From contig NZ_WJFC01000063.1 of NCBI RefSeq assembly GCF_009725235.1, positions 1 to 63,375 on the forward strand: DNA of 63,375 nt, given 5' to 3'. The notes below the pieces were generated by a model. The model searched no databases, was not told the DNA's origin, and was given only the letters and a program-made list of their open reading frames with translations. The DNA comes from Scytonema sp. UIC 10036. Lineage in GTDB: Bacteria; Cyanobacteriota; Cyanobacteriia; Cyanobacteriales; Nostocaceae. Each line of letters starts with the position of its first letter. The stretch's first letter is position 1. The position numbers and the translations under genes are program-made. Positions 37,146 to 45,738 of this stretch are shown in pieces.

Positions 37146-38165
37146 ATGTCAGAAGGAACGATCGTAGTTGACACAAGTGCAGTTGCTCATGAAGTGGCAA
37201 GACTCTCCAGAGATATTGACCGCTTGGGGGATCAGTTTCATAACGATAGCCGCGTTCTCCAACGAGAAATGGCGGAAGGGTTTAACGCGGCTGTAGCCCA
37301 AATGCAGGATAGTTTAGCTGTAACTGTAGAACAGATGCAGGCAGTACAGCTAGCAGTTAACCTAGTACAGCAAGAAGTCAATCGAGGGATTGAAGCTGAG
37401 GCGCAAACTAAGCTGTTTGAACAGTACGCGGCTATTGCTGAAGAAAACGATACCATTAGTACCGCATCCCAACGACTCCACGAGCGATATTCTAAGTCGG
37501 TGCAAGATACACAGCGAGTGGTGCGTCGGTACGACAATCTGAATCAAACCGTGAGACAAAGTTATCAGACAGATATTCGTCGATTAGGACAATATATTTT
37601 TGAAATCCTGGAAACCCATTTCCACAAAACTGTTGAGAGCCGTATTTCTAAACAGCACACCGGATTTCTTACTTCAGTACTTGATACCATTGAGCAAATT
37701 CGACAGACACGCGAGCAACAATTAGCCAAATTACTGGAAACGGCATCTACCCAGTTGACTGAGTTTCTAAAAAAGCGCCAGCAGTTTGCTGAATCCGTTG
37801 AATCGATTAAGACACAAAACCTGCCAGTCACTGGTAAAGTTGCTCTACCAATGGTTATCCTAAAACGTCAGGATGCTTCTAAAGCTACGATCTTGGCAGG
37901 GCATGAAGTTGTTAAGTCTTCAGGTGAGATGGTGAAGTACCAGCTACAAGAGAACGATATGTTCCGCACCTTGCGCTCTGACTTTACCAACGCTGACAAA
38001 CACATACAATGGCGAGCCATGACTCCAGAAGAAGTCAGCATGATGGAAAGCAATTTAAAGCAGCTGCTCGAGCAGAATTATTTCAGCCAAGAATACTACA
38101 AATACTTAATTCAAGCATTGCGAAACCAACCACCTATGGTTTCCGCACAAGTCAGACAACGTTAG
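37146..38165 (+). CDS. Coiled-coil protein (339 aa), unknown function
   Basis: No recognised domain. Residues 10-120 and 135-215 are heptad-rich coils (for example EVARLSRDIDRLGDQFHND and QTREQQLAKLLETASTQL). A short beta-like segment (NLPVTGKVALPMVILKRQD) follows near 225-243, then a mixed C-terminal domain ending in helices. No signal peptide or membrane segment. AAGGAG lies 8 bp upstream of the ATG, a strong ribosome site, and only 12 bp separate it from the membrane coiled-coil gene. Tight coupling suggests that the two proteins interact. Confidence 0.75.
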   Translation: MSEGTIVVDTSAVAHEVARLSRDIDRLGDQFHNDSRVLQREMAEGFNAAVAQMQDSLAVTVEQMQAVQLAVNLVQQEVNRGIEAEAQTKLFEQYAAIAEENDTISTASQRLHERYSKSVQDTQRVVRRYDNLNQTVRQSYQTDIRRLGQYIFEILETHFHKTVESRISKQHTGFLTSVLDTIEQIRQTREQQLAKLLETASTQLTEFLKKRQQFAESVESIKTQNLPVTGKVALPMVILKRQDASKATILAGHEVVKSSGEMVKYQLQENDMFRTLRSDFTNADKHIQWRAMTPEEVSMMESNLKQLLEQNYFSQEYYKYLIQALRNQPPMVSAQVRQR

Positions 38166-38306
38166 CTTTTGGAGCAGTTGTTGGGGAGAAGGGGAAAAGG
38201 ATCAAGATTATCAAAAAAACTTTTACTTCCTGATTTTTTCCCTGACCTTCAACTAAAAACTCTTTGGCAAAATTTCTCATCAAGAGCTTTTTTTGGAGTC
38301 AATAAT

Positions 38307-38789
38307 ATGTCTCACGTTTCTACTTACAGCATTGCCCATCTCCGTCCCATGATGCGCGATCGCTTAGCAGCACAGATGCAAGCCAATGCGTTACAGATGC
38401 AAGCCAATGCAGTTCACTTTCAGGCACAGCTGCAAGCGAACGCCCAAGAATGGGCAGCAGCCCGTCAACGGGTTGAAGAGATTGTCCTGTCTGAGTTACA
38501 CCGCAACTTTATGGAATTGGCTCAACGACAAGAAGATGCCGCAGGCAACCTGCGGCTGCTGCTGACAGTCAATTCCGTTGCTGCTCCTGGAAAAACAGGA
38601 GATGTGGAAATTTTAATTAAAGCAGACAATACCCTCAGTGTTGATGTCAGTAATGCTCCCGGTCAAGCGTGTAAAGAATTAACACAACCACTAGAAATGG
38701 CTCTAGGTACACCTATTTCCGTACATTACAAGCCCGAATATCACGATGGGAAGGTGCGTCTGATAGACCAACAGCAGAATTGGGGGTAA
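38307..38789 (+). CDS. DUF2997-like protein with Gln/Ala coiled coil (160 aa)
   Basis: The open frame extends upstream to 38169, but the ATG at 38307 with TTGGAG upstream gives a sensible start (MSHVSTYSIAHL). Residues 20-60 contain QMQANA-type repeats forming a coil. The C-terminal part (VEILIKADNTLSVDVSNAPG...CKELTQPLEMALG) resembles DUF2997, in which a short beta strand pair is followed by a helix with Cys. The MSH start is reminiscent of DUF1257 (Ycf35) proteins, which often accompany DUF2997 and Ycf46 genes; that is a weak similarity judged by eye. It lies 141 bp after the previous gene and closes the cluster. Confidence 0.65.
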   Translation: MSHVSTYSIAHLRPMMRDRLAAQMQANALQMQANAVHFQAQLQANAQEWAAARQRVEEIVLSELHRNFMELAQRQEDAAGNLRLLLTVNSVAAPGKTGDVEILIKADNTLSVDVSNAPGQACKELTQPLEMALGTPISVHYKPEYHDGKVRLIDQQQNWG

Positions 38790-38831
38790 GTGTTCTAGAT
38801 ATTAAAGAATTGTGGTCGCATTAACTTTAAT

Positions 38832-38962
38832 CTTAGGGATTTCCAAGAAATAAATTATCCATCTTGTGGGACGGACGTTCCCGCCCGTCCTAAGACTGGT
38901 GGCGGGCTGTGAGCACCGCACCACAAGAAATTTTAGGAGATTTTTTATTTGGAAGTCCTTAG
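38832..38962. mobile_element. MITE-like element abutting the TOPRIM gene end
   Basis: The ends CTTAGGGATTTCCAAGAAAT and ...ATTTGGAAGTCCTTAG are inverted repeats. The interior has nested complementary segments (CTTGTGGG...CCACAAG and GGACGG...CCGTCC). It is about 131 bp and non-coding. The TAA stop of the minus-strand TOPRIM gene lies in its right end. Confidence 0.65.
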
Positions 38963-39810
38963 GTGGGTGAGGTAGTTGAAAAATCTGTGTTAATAATCAG
39001 TTCACGTAACATCCGCCACTCTTCCAGCCAAATCCAAACTTCTTGTTTCCTTTCCATACCTTTGATGATTCGTTCTAAAAACACATCTCTTGGACTAATT
39101 TGAGAATTACTAGATTCAAATCCAAATACCCTAAGCTTTTCAGTCATAATACATAGCAAATCTTTGCCTGCAAAGAAAGTTAGAAAGTTTTCAAATCTAT
39201 TGCCCCCAGGTTGAAAAAGTGGAACTAATCGTCTAAATTTATCTAAAACATTTTCTGGTGTAACTATACGATCGCCTCTTAATTGTTGAACAATTGTCTG
39301 TATGTTCTGCTCGCAAGCTTCTCTACCCAGTCTTCGGGGAAAACAATGTGATGTATTACTAACTTTCTCTCCCCAAAAATTCTTGAAGCCGTAACATGAC
39401 AAAGCAGTTCTAGCTGCTGTATAGTTTGAAATAGATTTTGCTGCTTCCATAAGAGCAGATTGATACTCATTAATTGGTGGTGCTTTACGTTCCAAAGCTC
39501 GTTGAACCACTTCTGGGTCGAGCAAATAGTTCTCAATTTCTTTTCTTTCCCAAGACCAACCTACTTGTATATTATTGCTTGTAAAGATTGGACAAGGGCT
39601 TCGTTTAAGAGTCATATTTTGACAGTCAAAATCACGATCTAAAAGACCAGCCAAATTTGGATTAATTGCACGATCTCCTAGAATACTTGATACGAAAAGC
39701 TGTTTTCCACCAATCGGTCGAATCTCACAATTTTTTGGTAATATTTCCCGAATTATCTGTATATCAATACTTTTATAATTTCCCTCACAATACAGAACAT
39801 TTACAGGCAC
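38959..39810 (-). CDS. TOPRIM / DUF4435-like nuclease, PARIS AriB-like
   Basis: Putative effector nuclease. It has the TOPRIM acidic residues: E9 in NVLYCEGNYK, and D58/D60 in GLLDRDFD, followed by WERKEIENYLLDPE (about 87-100), a motif I associate with DUF4435/OLD-type TOPRIM proteins. Length 283 aa is close to that of AriB, the DUF4435 effector of the PARIS anti-phage system. It overlaps the upstream ATPase gene by 10 bp (39801-39810), which indicates translational coupling, as in ATPase-TOPRIM defence pairs. The rest of the protein is helical with no clear extra domain. The stop codon lies inside a MITE-like repeat. The family call is by eye; a generic OLD-like nuclease is the alternative. 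Confidence 0.7.
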   Translation of the reverse strand: MPVNVLYCEGNYKSIDIQIIREILPKNCEIRPIGGKQLFVSSILGDRAINPNLAGLLDRDFDCQNMTLKRSPCPIFTSNNIQVGWSWERKEIENYLLDPEVVQRALERKAPPINEYQSALMEAAKSISNYTAARTALSCYGFKNFWGEKVSNTSHCFPRRLGREACEQNIQTIVQQLRGDRIVTPENVLDKFRRLVPLFQPGGNRFENFLTFFAGKDLLCIMTEKLRVFGFESSNSQISPRDVFLERIIKGMERKQEVWIWLEEWRMLRELIINTDFSTTSPT

Positions 39811-40910
39811 AATGCCCCTCCTAACAGACGATAAGTGTCGCTTTCACTCACTACATCACTAACTGCTTTAGAGTGAGTGGTGAAGATAAATTGACAGGTG
39901 GGAGCAATTTTGTTAAGCTGACTAACTAGAAATTGTGCTGCTGATGGATGTAAATTGAATTCGATTTCATCAATAAGTACAACCGAATAAGCAATTTGCT
40001 GCCTAACAAATTCATAGAGGAAAAGAAAAACAGTTTGCTCTCCTGCTGACATTTCTACAATGTCGTATCTTCGATGTCCATCATCTATGAGAAAATATGT
40101 AGTTTCTTCTGTAGGCGAATCAGGACTAGGGAGATTTTCTAGTCCCCAAAAGGAACGATTGGGAAAGATTTTTTGGTAAAGAGTTTCTAATTGACCCAAA
40201 TAATCTACTGAATAATTTCTGCCAGATTCTTGTCGGCGTCTCCAATCAACTAAAAACTGACGCAAACGACCTACACCAAATTCAAAAGAAATACCAGTAC
40301 TACGCTCTTTTATACTATCTCCTACAGATTCCTGATTAGAATTTGAACCAAGATTGCGAAATTGATCGAACCAGAAAACTCCTGGCAATTGAGAAAACAA
40401 AGAACGGACAGATTGATCCCCTTTATTAATAAACCACTGAGCATAGTATCGACCCCGAAACTGCTCTGATTCAGCCTTAGAGTTTCCAATTTTACAAAAA
40501 TCTCCATCAAGAATGACTCGAACAAGAGGGCTGTTACCTGGTTCAACAAATTCTTTTGAGTCTGACTTGCGTTCAAGCGGCTGAGCTTCGTACCATTTCC
40601 TTGCTATTTCACGGGTAGCAAGCAATTCTTTTTCTTCAAAAGAAACCTCTAACTCAATCCGTGGTGTCCCCCATCGCCAGTATCGTCCCGGCAAAAACCC
40701 CGTCCAATCAAAATCAGCAATATTCCGAATACGTCCAGTTGCAAGAGCTAAAGGTAGGGCAACTGCTTGTAAGAGAGTTGTTTTACCACTACCATTGTCG
40801 CCTAAAATCAGGAAGCGATCGCTTACCTCTTCTAAGGTTTTGTTTTTAAATGAGACTTCTAGCCTATCAAACTGCTTGAAGTTTTGAATACAGATGGACT
40901 CAACTTTCAC
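39801..40910 (-). CDS. ABC-type AAA ATPase, PARIS AriA-like
   Basis: SMC/ABC-like ATPase of the AAA_15/AAA_21 type. Walker A is GDNGSGKT (37-44), an ABC signature-like EMSAGEQ lies near 287, Walker B SVVLIDEIEFNLHP is near 306-319, and the switch histidine is in FIFTTHSKAVSD near 345. The start is a GTG at 40910 with GGGAGAA about 8 bp upstream; no better ATG exists. Length 369 aa fits the ATPase half of two-gene ATPase + TOPRIM systems. In PARIS (known system), the ATPase sequesters the TOPRIM effector until a phage protein triggers release. That this pair acts likewise is inferred. Its 5' end and leader are duplicated at 41124-41431. Confidence 0.78.
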   Translation of the reverse strand: MKVESICIQNFKQFDRLEVSFKNKTLEEVSDRFLILGDNGSGKTTLLQAVALPLALATGRIRNIADFDWTGFLPGRYWRWGTPRIELEVSFEEKELLATREIARKWYEAQPLERKSDSKEFVEPGNSPLVRVILDGDFCKIGNSKAESEQFRGRYYAQWFINKGDQSVRSLFSQLPGVFWFDQFRNLGSNSNQESVGDSIKERSTGISFEFGVGRLRQFLVDWRRRQESGRNYSVDYLGQLETLYQKIFPNRSFWGLENLPSPDSPTEETTYFLIDDGHRRYDIVEMSAGEQTVFLFLYEFVRQQIAYSVVLIDEIEFNLHPSAAQFLVSQLNKIAPTCQFIFTTHSKAVSDVVSESDTYRLLGGALCL

Positions 40911-41116
40911 CTGACTAATTCTCCCATTTTGTATGCCTGTCTTTATTTGATGTTAGAAATTTTCAAGAGTAAAGACGCAATTACTCCCTTCCCACTATAA
41001 TATTACCTATCTTCTTTTTCTCTTTCTTCGTGTCCTTTGCGACGTCAGTTGCTATAACTCTGGGAACCAGAGCAACGCACTGGCTCCAAAATGCGGTTCA
41101 TTTAATTAGGTAATCC

Positions 41117-41350
41117 TTAGGTGAGTCCCAGCAAAAATCCCGTCCAATCAAAATCAGCTATATTCCGACTACGTCCAGTTGCAAGAGCTAGAGGTAGGGC
41201 AACTGCTTGTAAGAGAGTTGTTTTACCACTACCATTGTCGCCTAAAATCAGGAAGCGATCGCTTACCTCTTCTAAGGTTTTGTTTTTAAATGAGACTTTT
41301 AGCCTATCAAATTGCTTGAAGTTTTGAATACAGATGGGATCTACTTTCAC
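41117..41350 (-). pseudogene. Truncated duplicate of the ATPase gene 5' end
   Basis: This 77-codon frame, also starting with GTG, matches the first about 75 residues of the ATPase at 40910 nearly exactly (ICIQNFKQFDRL, GDNGSGKTTLLQ, ADFDWTGFL). It then ends in GLT and a stop where similarity stops. Only the Walker A half survives, so it cannot be a working ATPase. Confidence 0.85.
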
Positions 41351-41431
41351 TTAATTAATTCTACCATTTTGCTAATCTGTGTTTATTTGATATTAGAAAT
41401 TTGCCAGAGTAAAGACGCAATTACTCCCTTC
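41124..41431 (-). repeat. 308-bp direct repeat of the ATPase 5' end and leader (copy of 40684-40991)
   Basis: It aligns collinearly, without gaps, to 40684-40991 at a constant offset of 440 bp. The match covers about 75 codons and about 80 bp of leader. Differences are scattered point changes. The repeat is non-dispersed in this window. Confidence 0.85.
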
Positions 41432-41498
41432 TCAATACTACTCGGATAAAAATTTTTGTGGGTTGGGATCGCCCTGGAGGAACTTAATAAATGCCTGT

Positions 41499-41747
41499 AA
41501 ATGTTGGGTTTCGTTCCTCAACCCAACCTACCTACCAATGGCTTTTTACGCGTAAATGTTGGGTTTCGTTCCTCAACCCAACCTACCTACTAATATAATG
41601 TCCGTTAGCATAACCATAATAAAAATTTCTTCATTTCTTAGCGCCTTTGCGTCTTTGCGTGAGTTTTATTTAGGGTATATAAGCGGACATGATATAACGG
41701 ATTTTTACGCGTAAATGTTGGGTTTCGTTCCTCAACCCAACCTACGT
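41499..41747. repeat. Cluster of GTTGGGTTTCGTTCCTCAACCCAAC palindromes
   Basis: Three copies of a near-palindrome (GTTGGGTTTCGTTC / CTCAACCCAACCTAC) lie at about 41500-41535, 41555-41590 and 41715-41747, two of them preceded by TTTTTACGCGTAAAT. Related copies occur near 47190, 52770, 57190-57340 and 58720. The middle (41591-41670) is a different repeat (TTAGCGCCTTTGCGTCTTTGCGTG) with an inverted relative at 58888-58970. Confidence 0.75.
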
Positions 41748-41759
41748 ACCAACGGATTT

Positions 41760-44700
41760 TTACACAATAGCCACTTCTGGAACTGCACCCTGCATCTTAT
41801 TTAAAGAATCAATCAACATTTGCAATTGTTGATCTGCCTTAACAACTGCCAGTCCGCGTACTGTGACTTTTCCAGGAGAATAGACAAATCTCGTTCTTAG
41901 GTTTTCTGGCAAATTATCGGCTAATAAATTCCAACCGGGTTCTTCCATTTGTGTTTCTAAAACAATATGCTGTTTATTTTCTGGTTTAATACGGCTAAAC
42001 CCTAAGTTTTTCGCTAATTGTTTCAATTCCATCACTCGCAATAACTGAGTTGCTGGAGTAGGAACTGCTCCAAATCGATCGCTCCATTCAGCAGCAATTT
42101 GCATCAACTCTTCTTGATTTTTTGCCGATGCAACTGCACGGTAAGCACTCATCTTTTGGTCTAGATCGGTTATGTAATCTGCAGGAATAAACGCAGTGAG
42201 GTTGAGGTCAATTTGCGTATCGTCAACTTTAGGAATTTCTTGACCTCTGATTTCACGGATTGCTTCTTCTAGCATTTCCATATACAAATCAAAACCAATT
42301 GCTTCCATTTGTCCCGATTGTTCTGCACCTAGCAAGTTACCTACACCGCGAATTTCCATGTCGCGCATTGCTAACTGATAACCAGAACCCAATTGAGCAA
42401 ATTCCTGTATGGCTCGCAACCTTTGACGAGCGGCATCAGATAATGTTTTCTGCCTGGGATAAAATAACCATGCATGAGCCTGAATTCCCGCACGACCAAC
42501 ACGACCCCGTAATTGGTAAAGCTGTGATAACCCGAAGCGATGAGCATCTTCAATCAAAATAGTATTGACTCGCGGGATATCCAAACCCGATTCAATAATG
42601 GTTGTACAAACCAGAATATCTGCTTCGGCATTGCTAAAAGAAAGCATGGTTGATTCTAAGTCACTTTCTTCCATTTGACCGTGGGCAATAGCAACTCTCG
42701 CTCCCGGTATCATTTCGCGCAAACTTCCTGCTATTTCCTCAATTCCCTCAACTCGTGGAACTACGTAAAACACCTGTCCGCCTCGGTCAAGTTCTTGACG
42801 AATAGCACTGCGGACACTTTCTGGGTTCATGGGAGAAAGGTGAGTTTGAATCGGTCGCCGGGATGGGGGAGGCGTTGTAATCAAACTCATTTCCCGAATT
42901 CCCGATAGGGACATATACAGAGTGCGGGGAATAGGTGTTGCAGAGAGGGTTAACACGTCAACTTGGGTTTTGAGTGATTTGATTTTCTCCTTTTGGTTTA
43001 CCCCAAAGCGCTGTTCTTCATCGACCACTAACAGTCCCAAGTCGCGGAAAGCAACGCCCTTTCCTAAAAGTTGGTGTGTTCCAACAACCACGTCTAATTC
43101 ACCAGTTGCCAATCGTTTCAAAATATCGCGACGTTCTTCAGCAGTGCGGAAACGGTTCAGTAAACCTACGTTAATAGGATAAGGTGCAAACCGTTCTTTG
43201 AGAGTATGGTAGTGTTGCTGAGTCAGGATGGTCGTCGGTGCAAGCAATGCTACTTGTTTTCCTGCAGCGGTAACGGCTTTGAAAATTGCCCGAATTGCCA
43301 CTTCTGTTTTACCAAAACCAACATCTCCACAGACCAATCGATCCATTGGTCGTTCGCTTTCCATATCCCGTTTGACATCTTGTGTCGCTTTCAGCTGGTC
43401 GGTAGTGGGTTGGTAGGGGAAAGAGTCTTCCATTTCCTCCTGCCAAGGCGTATCTAATGGATAAGCATATCCTGTCTGTTGCGATCGCGCTGCGTACAAT
43501 TTCAACAAGTCCACTGCCAATTTTTTGATAGCTTTGCGGACTTTGTTCTTCGTATTTTCCCAAGCCTTACCAGTCATTTTATTCAGTTCTGGTGGCTTAT
43601 CGCTTGTTGTACGCAACCGTGACAAAACACCAACTTGGTCGGCTGCGACTCTTAACAAACCGTCAGCGTACTGCACTACCAAATATTCGCGTGTTTCCTC
43701 ATTCAGTGTCAAACTCTCTAATTTGAGGAATTTACCGACCCCATGGTTTTTATGAACAACAAAATCTCCCGGACGTAGTTTGTTGGGATCGACTTGTTTT
43801 GAAGCAGCTTTTCGCCGCTTGCGAACATAACTGGGAGTCGCAAGAGTGTGTTGACCGTAGAATTCGCGGTCAGTGACAACAACTATGCGAAAAGTCGGAA
43901 GAATAAATCCTTCTAATTCAGCCAGCCCCGAATACTTAAGAGCAACAGGTGTGTGATTGATCTGTAACTTGTCAATGGCTTGGTAGTCGCGGGGGTTGGG
44001 AATAAACTGTGCGGGACAGTCGTGTTCTTGTAATAGGGAGACCGAACGGGAAGGCTGGGCGGAAAGCAGCCAAATAGAGAACTTGCGCTCGCGTTCTTGT
44101 CGCAGTGTCTCCGCGATTTTAGCAAATTGGTGTGGCGTGACCGGTACTCTGCGACTGGCAAGATTGATAATCCCAGAGCCTTCTTCTACCAGTTCCGATA
44201 AAACTAATTTATGAAATCTTGCCAAATCAGCCAGACATTCATCAAACCAACGATGAATTTTGGGGATTGGGGGATTGGGGACTGGCGATTGGGGACTGGG
44301 ATCTGAGGATTCCCCATGCCCCATACCCCATTGTTCTTCCGCATTTTCTACCCAGCGATCGCTATGAGCATGGCACTGTTCTGGTTCATCAATAGTAATT
44401 AAAGTATTGAACGGCAAATAATCTAGCAGGGAAGCTGGTTTGTCAAAAGCTAAGCCCAAAAAGCGACGGCTACCTTCCAACAGTTGTGAATCCTCAGTTG
44501 TGAATTCTGAATTCTCTTCTAACTGAGCGCTTAGCGTTTGAAATTCAGCACTATCTTTTAGTGCTTCCGTCACAATGGGAGCAAAGCTAGTGGGTGTCAG
44601 CACAATCTGGTCTATTTTGTCAAGGGCTGCCGAACGTTGAGTGGCTGGGTCAAATTCTCGTAGTTGCTCAATTTCATCTCCGAACCATTCCAGTCGTACT

Positions 44701-45386
44701 GGTAACTCAGAAGACACGGGAAATACGTCAACAATATCACCTCGCCTGCTCCATTGACCCTCTGTTTCCACCATTGGAACTCGTTCATATCCCAGCTTTG
44801 TGATTTCTTCACTGAAATTATCTAAGTCAAATTCCATACCACGTTTTAGGGTGATACAGAAGGGTATAAAGGCGGATGCTGGTGGCAAATGCGGTTGTAG
44901 TGCTGCGACAGTGGCGACAATTGCCCATTGGGATTTTGGATTTTGGATTTTGGATTTTGGATTTTGATTGTTTGCTTGGTCTTCGGAAACCACACTCTCT
45001 TGTGCTTTAAGAGCATTCTCTAATCCAAAATCTAAAATCGGCAATCCAAAATTGACTAAATCCGCCAATACCTGCATCTGTCCCCAAGTCATTTCCGTTT
45101 CCGGATCGAAGGGTTCATATGGGGATGCTTCAGAAGTGGGGTAGAAGTGTACTGTTTGCCACCCCATTGCTTCGAGTTGTGTTGTCCAGCGTCCGGCTTC
45201 CTCCAGAGTCGCACAAACCACGAACAAATTCCGTCCCTCAGTTTGAGCCAATGCCGATGCTACCAAGCCTTTAGGCAAGCGCGGAATGCCACTTAACAGC
45301 AATTCTTGTTGCCGATTGAGCTTGGATAAAAGTTCAGTGGTGAGCGAAGATCGCCCTAAAGCACGCACAATGGAAGAAAATGCCAT
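41760..45386 (-). CDS. mfd: Transcription-repair coupling factor Mfd
   Basis: Mfd removes RNA polymerase stalled at DNA damage and recruits UvrA. The UvrB-like N-terminal region ([31 protein letters not shown]) is followed by the CarD-like RNA polymerase interaction domain ([17 protein letters not shown]; about 540-600), Walker [10 protein letters not shown] (about 684), the DEEQ box [11 protein letters not shown] (about 790), [12 protein letters not shown], helicase motif VI with the GRVGRAG segment, and the C-terminal TRCF domain. At 1208 aa it is somewhat long. Two spans, about residues 110-150 (repeats of NPKSKIQ) and about 350-375 ([14 protein letters not shown]), are translations of tandem intergenic-type repeats lying in frame in the N-terminal region. 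The core motifs are intact, so the protein is expected to work. A 9-bp hairpin lies in its leader. Confidence 0.96.
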   Translation of the reverse strand: MAFSSIVRALGRSSLTTELLSKLNRQQELLLSGIPRLPKGLVASALAQTEGRNLFVVCATLEEAGRWTTQLEAMGWQTVHFYPTSEASPYEPFDPETEMTWGQMQVLADLVNFGLPILDFGLENALKAQESVVSEDQANNQNPKSKIQNPKSQWAIVATVAALQPHLPPASAFIPFCITLKRGMEFDLDNFSEEITKLGYERVPMVETEGQWSRRGDIVDVFPVSSELPVRLEWFGDEIEQLREFDPATQRSAALDKIDQIVLTPTSFAPIVTEALKDSAEFQTLSAQLEENSEFTTEDSQLLEGSRRFLGLAFDKPASLLDYLPFNTLITIDEPEQCHAHSDRWVENAEEQWGMGHGESSDPSPQSPVPNPPIPKIHRWFDECLADLARFHKLVLSELVEEGSGIINLASRRVPVTPHQFAKIAETLRQERERKFSIWLLSAQPSRSVSLLQEHDCPAQFIPNPRDYQAIDKLQINHTPVALKYSGLAELEGFILPTFRIVVVTDREFYGQHTLATPSYVRKRRKAASKQVDPNKLRPGDFVVHKNHGVGKFLKLESLTLNEETREYLVVQYADGLLRVAADQVGVLSRLRTTSDKPPELNKMTGKAWENTKNKVRKAIKKLAVDLLKLYAARSQQTGYAYPLDTPWQEEMEDSFPYQPTTDQLKATQDVKRDMESERPMDRLVCGDVGFGKTEVAIRAIFKAVTAAGKQVALLAPTTILTQQHYHTLKERFAPYPINVGLLNRFRTAEERRDILKRLATGELDVVVGTHQLLGKGVAFRDLGLLVVDEEQRFGVNQKEKIKSLKTQVDVLTLSATPIPRTLYMSLSGIREMSLITTPPPSRRPIQTHLSPMNPESVRSAIRQELDRGGQVFYVVPRVEGIEEIAGSLREMIPGARVAIAHGQMEESDLESTMLSFSNAEADILVCTTIIESGLDIPRVNTILIEDAHRFGLSQLYQLRGRVGRAGIQAHAWLFYPRQKTLSDAARQRLRAIQEFAQLGSGYQLAMRDMEIRGVGNLLGAEQSGQMEAIGFDLYMEMLEEAIREIRGQEIPKVDDTQIDLNLTAFIPADYITDLDQKMSAYRAVASAKNQEELMQIAAEWSDRFGAVPTPATQLLRVMELKQLAKNLGFSRIKPENKQHIVLETQMEEPGWNLLADNLPENLRTRFVYSPGKVTVRGLAVVKADQQLQMLIDSLNKMQGAVPEVAIV

Positions 45387-45738
45387 AAGTGTTTAAATAT
45401 ATGATTTTTCAAGGTAGGTAAGTACAATACACCTACCTTCACCATTTTAAAAGTCCCAACAAGGGAAGAGGTGAATGTAGTACGCCTTGTGACATGATAA
45501 TGGAGATCGCAATCTTGCTTATATTTAGGTAGAAGCAATAAAAAACTAGTACAATATCCACTGACCAATCGCTAAGATACGGATCGGTGTGACTTATTTT
45601 TACTGACTTATGACTGACCTATAGTTCTCGATGAATTGCTTTTTCTGTATTTAGAGTGTTTCATGATATCTCCTTGGATACTAGATACTAAGAGGTTAAG
45701 GTTAAGCAGAGGTAGCCGATGGTATCGGCATTATTCAA
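45387..45738. other. Divergent promoter region between mfd and the CNNM-like gene
   Basis: No gene is seen in 352 bp. A 9-bp perfect hairpin (AAGGTAGGT/ACCTACCTT, 45411-45439) lies 25 bp upstream of the mfd start, in its likely leader. Otherwise nothing stands out. Confidence 0.5.

Noticed and set aside
38169..38306. Upstream extension of the DUF2997-like gene
   Set aside because: The extension (46 codons) has no ribosome site and an unrelated composition; the ATG at 38307 has TTGGAG upstream.
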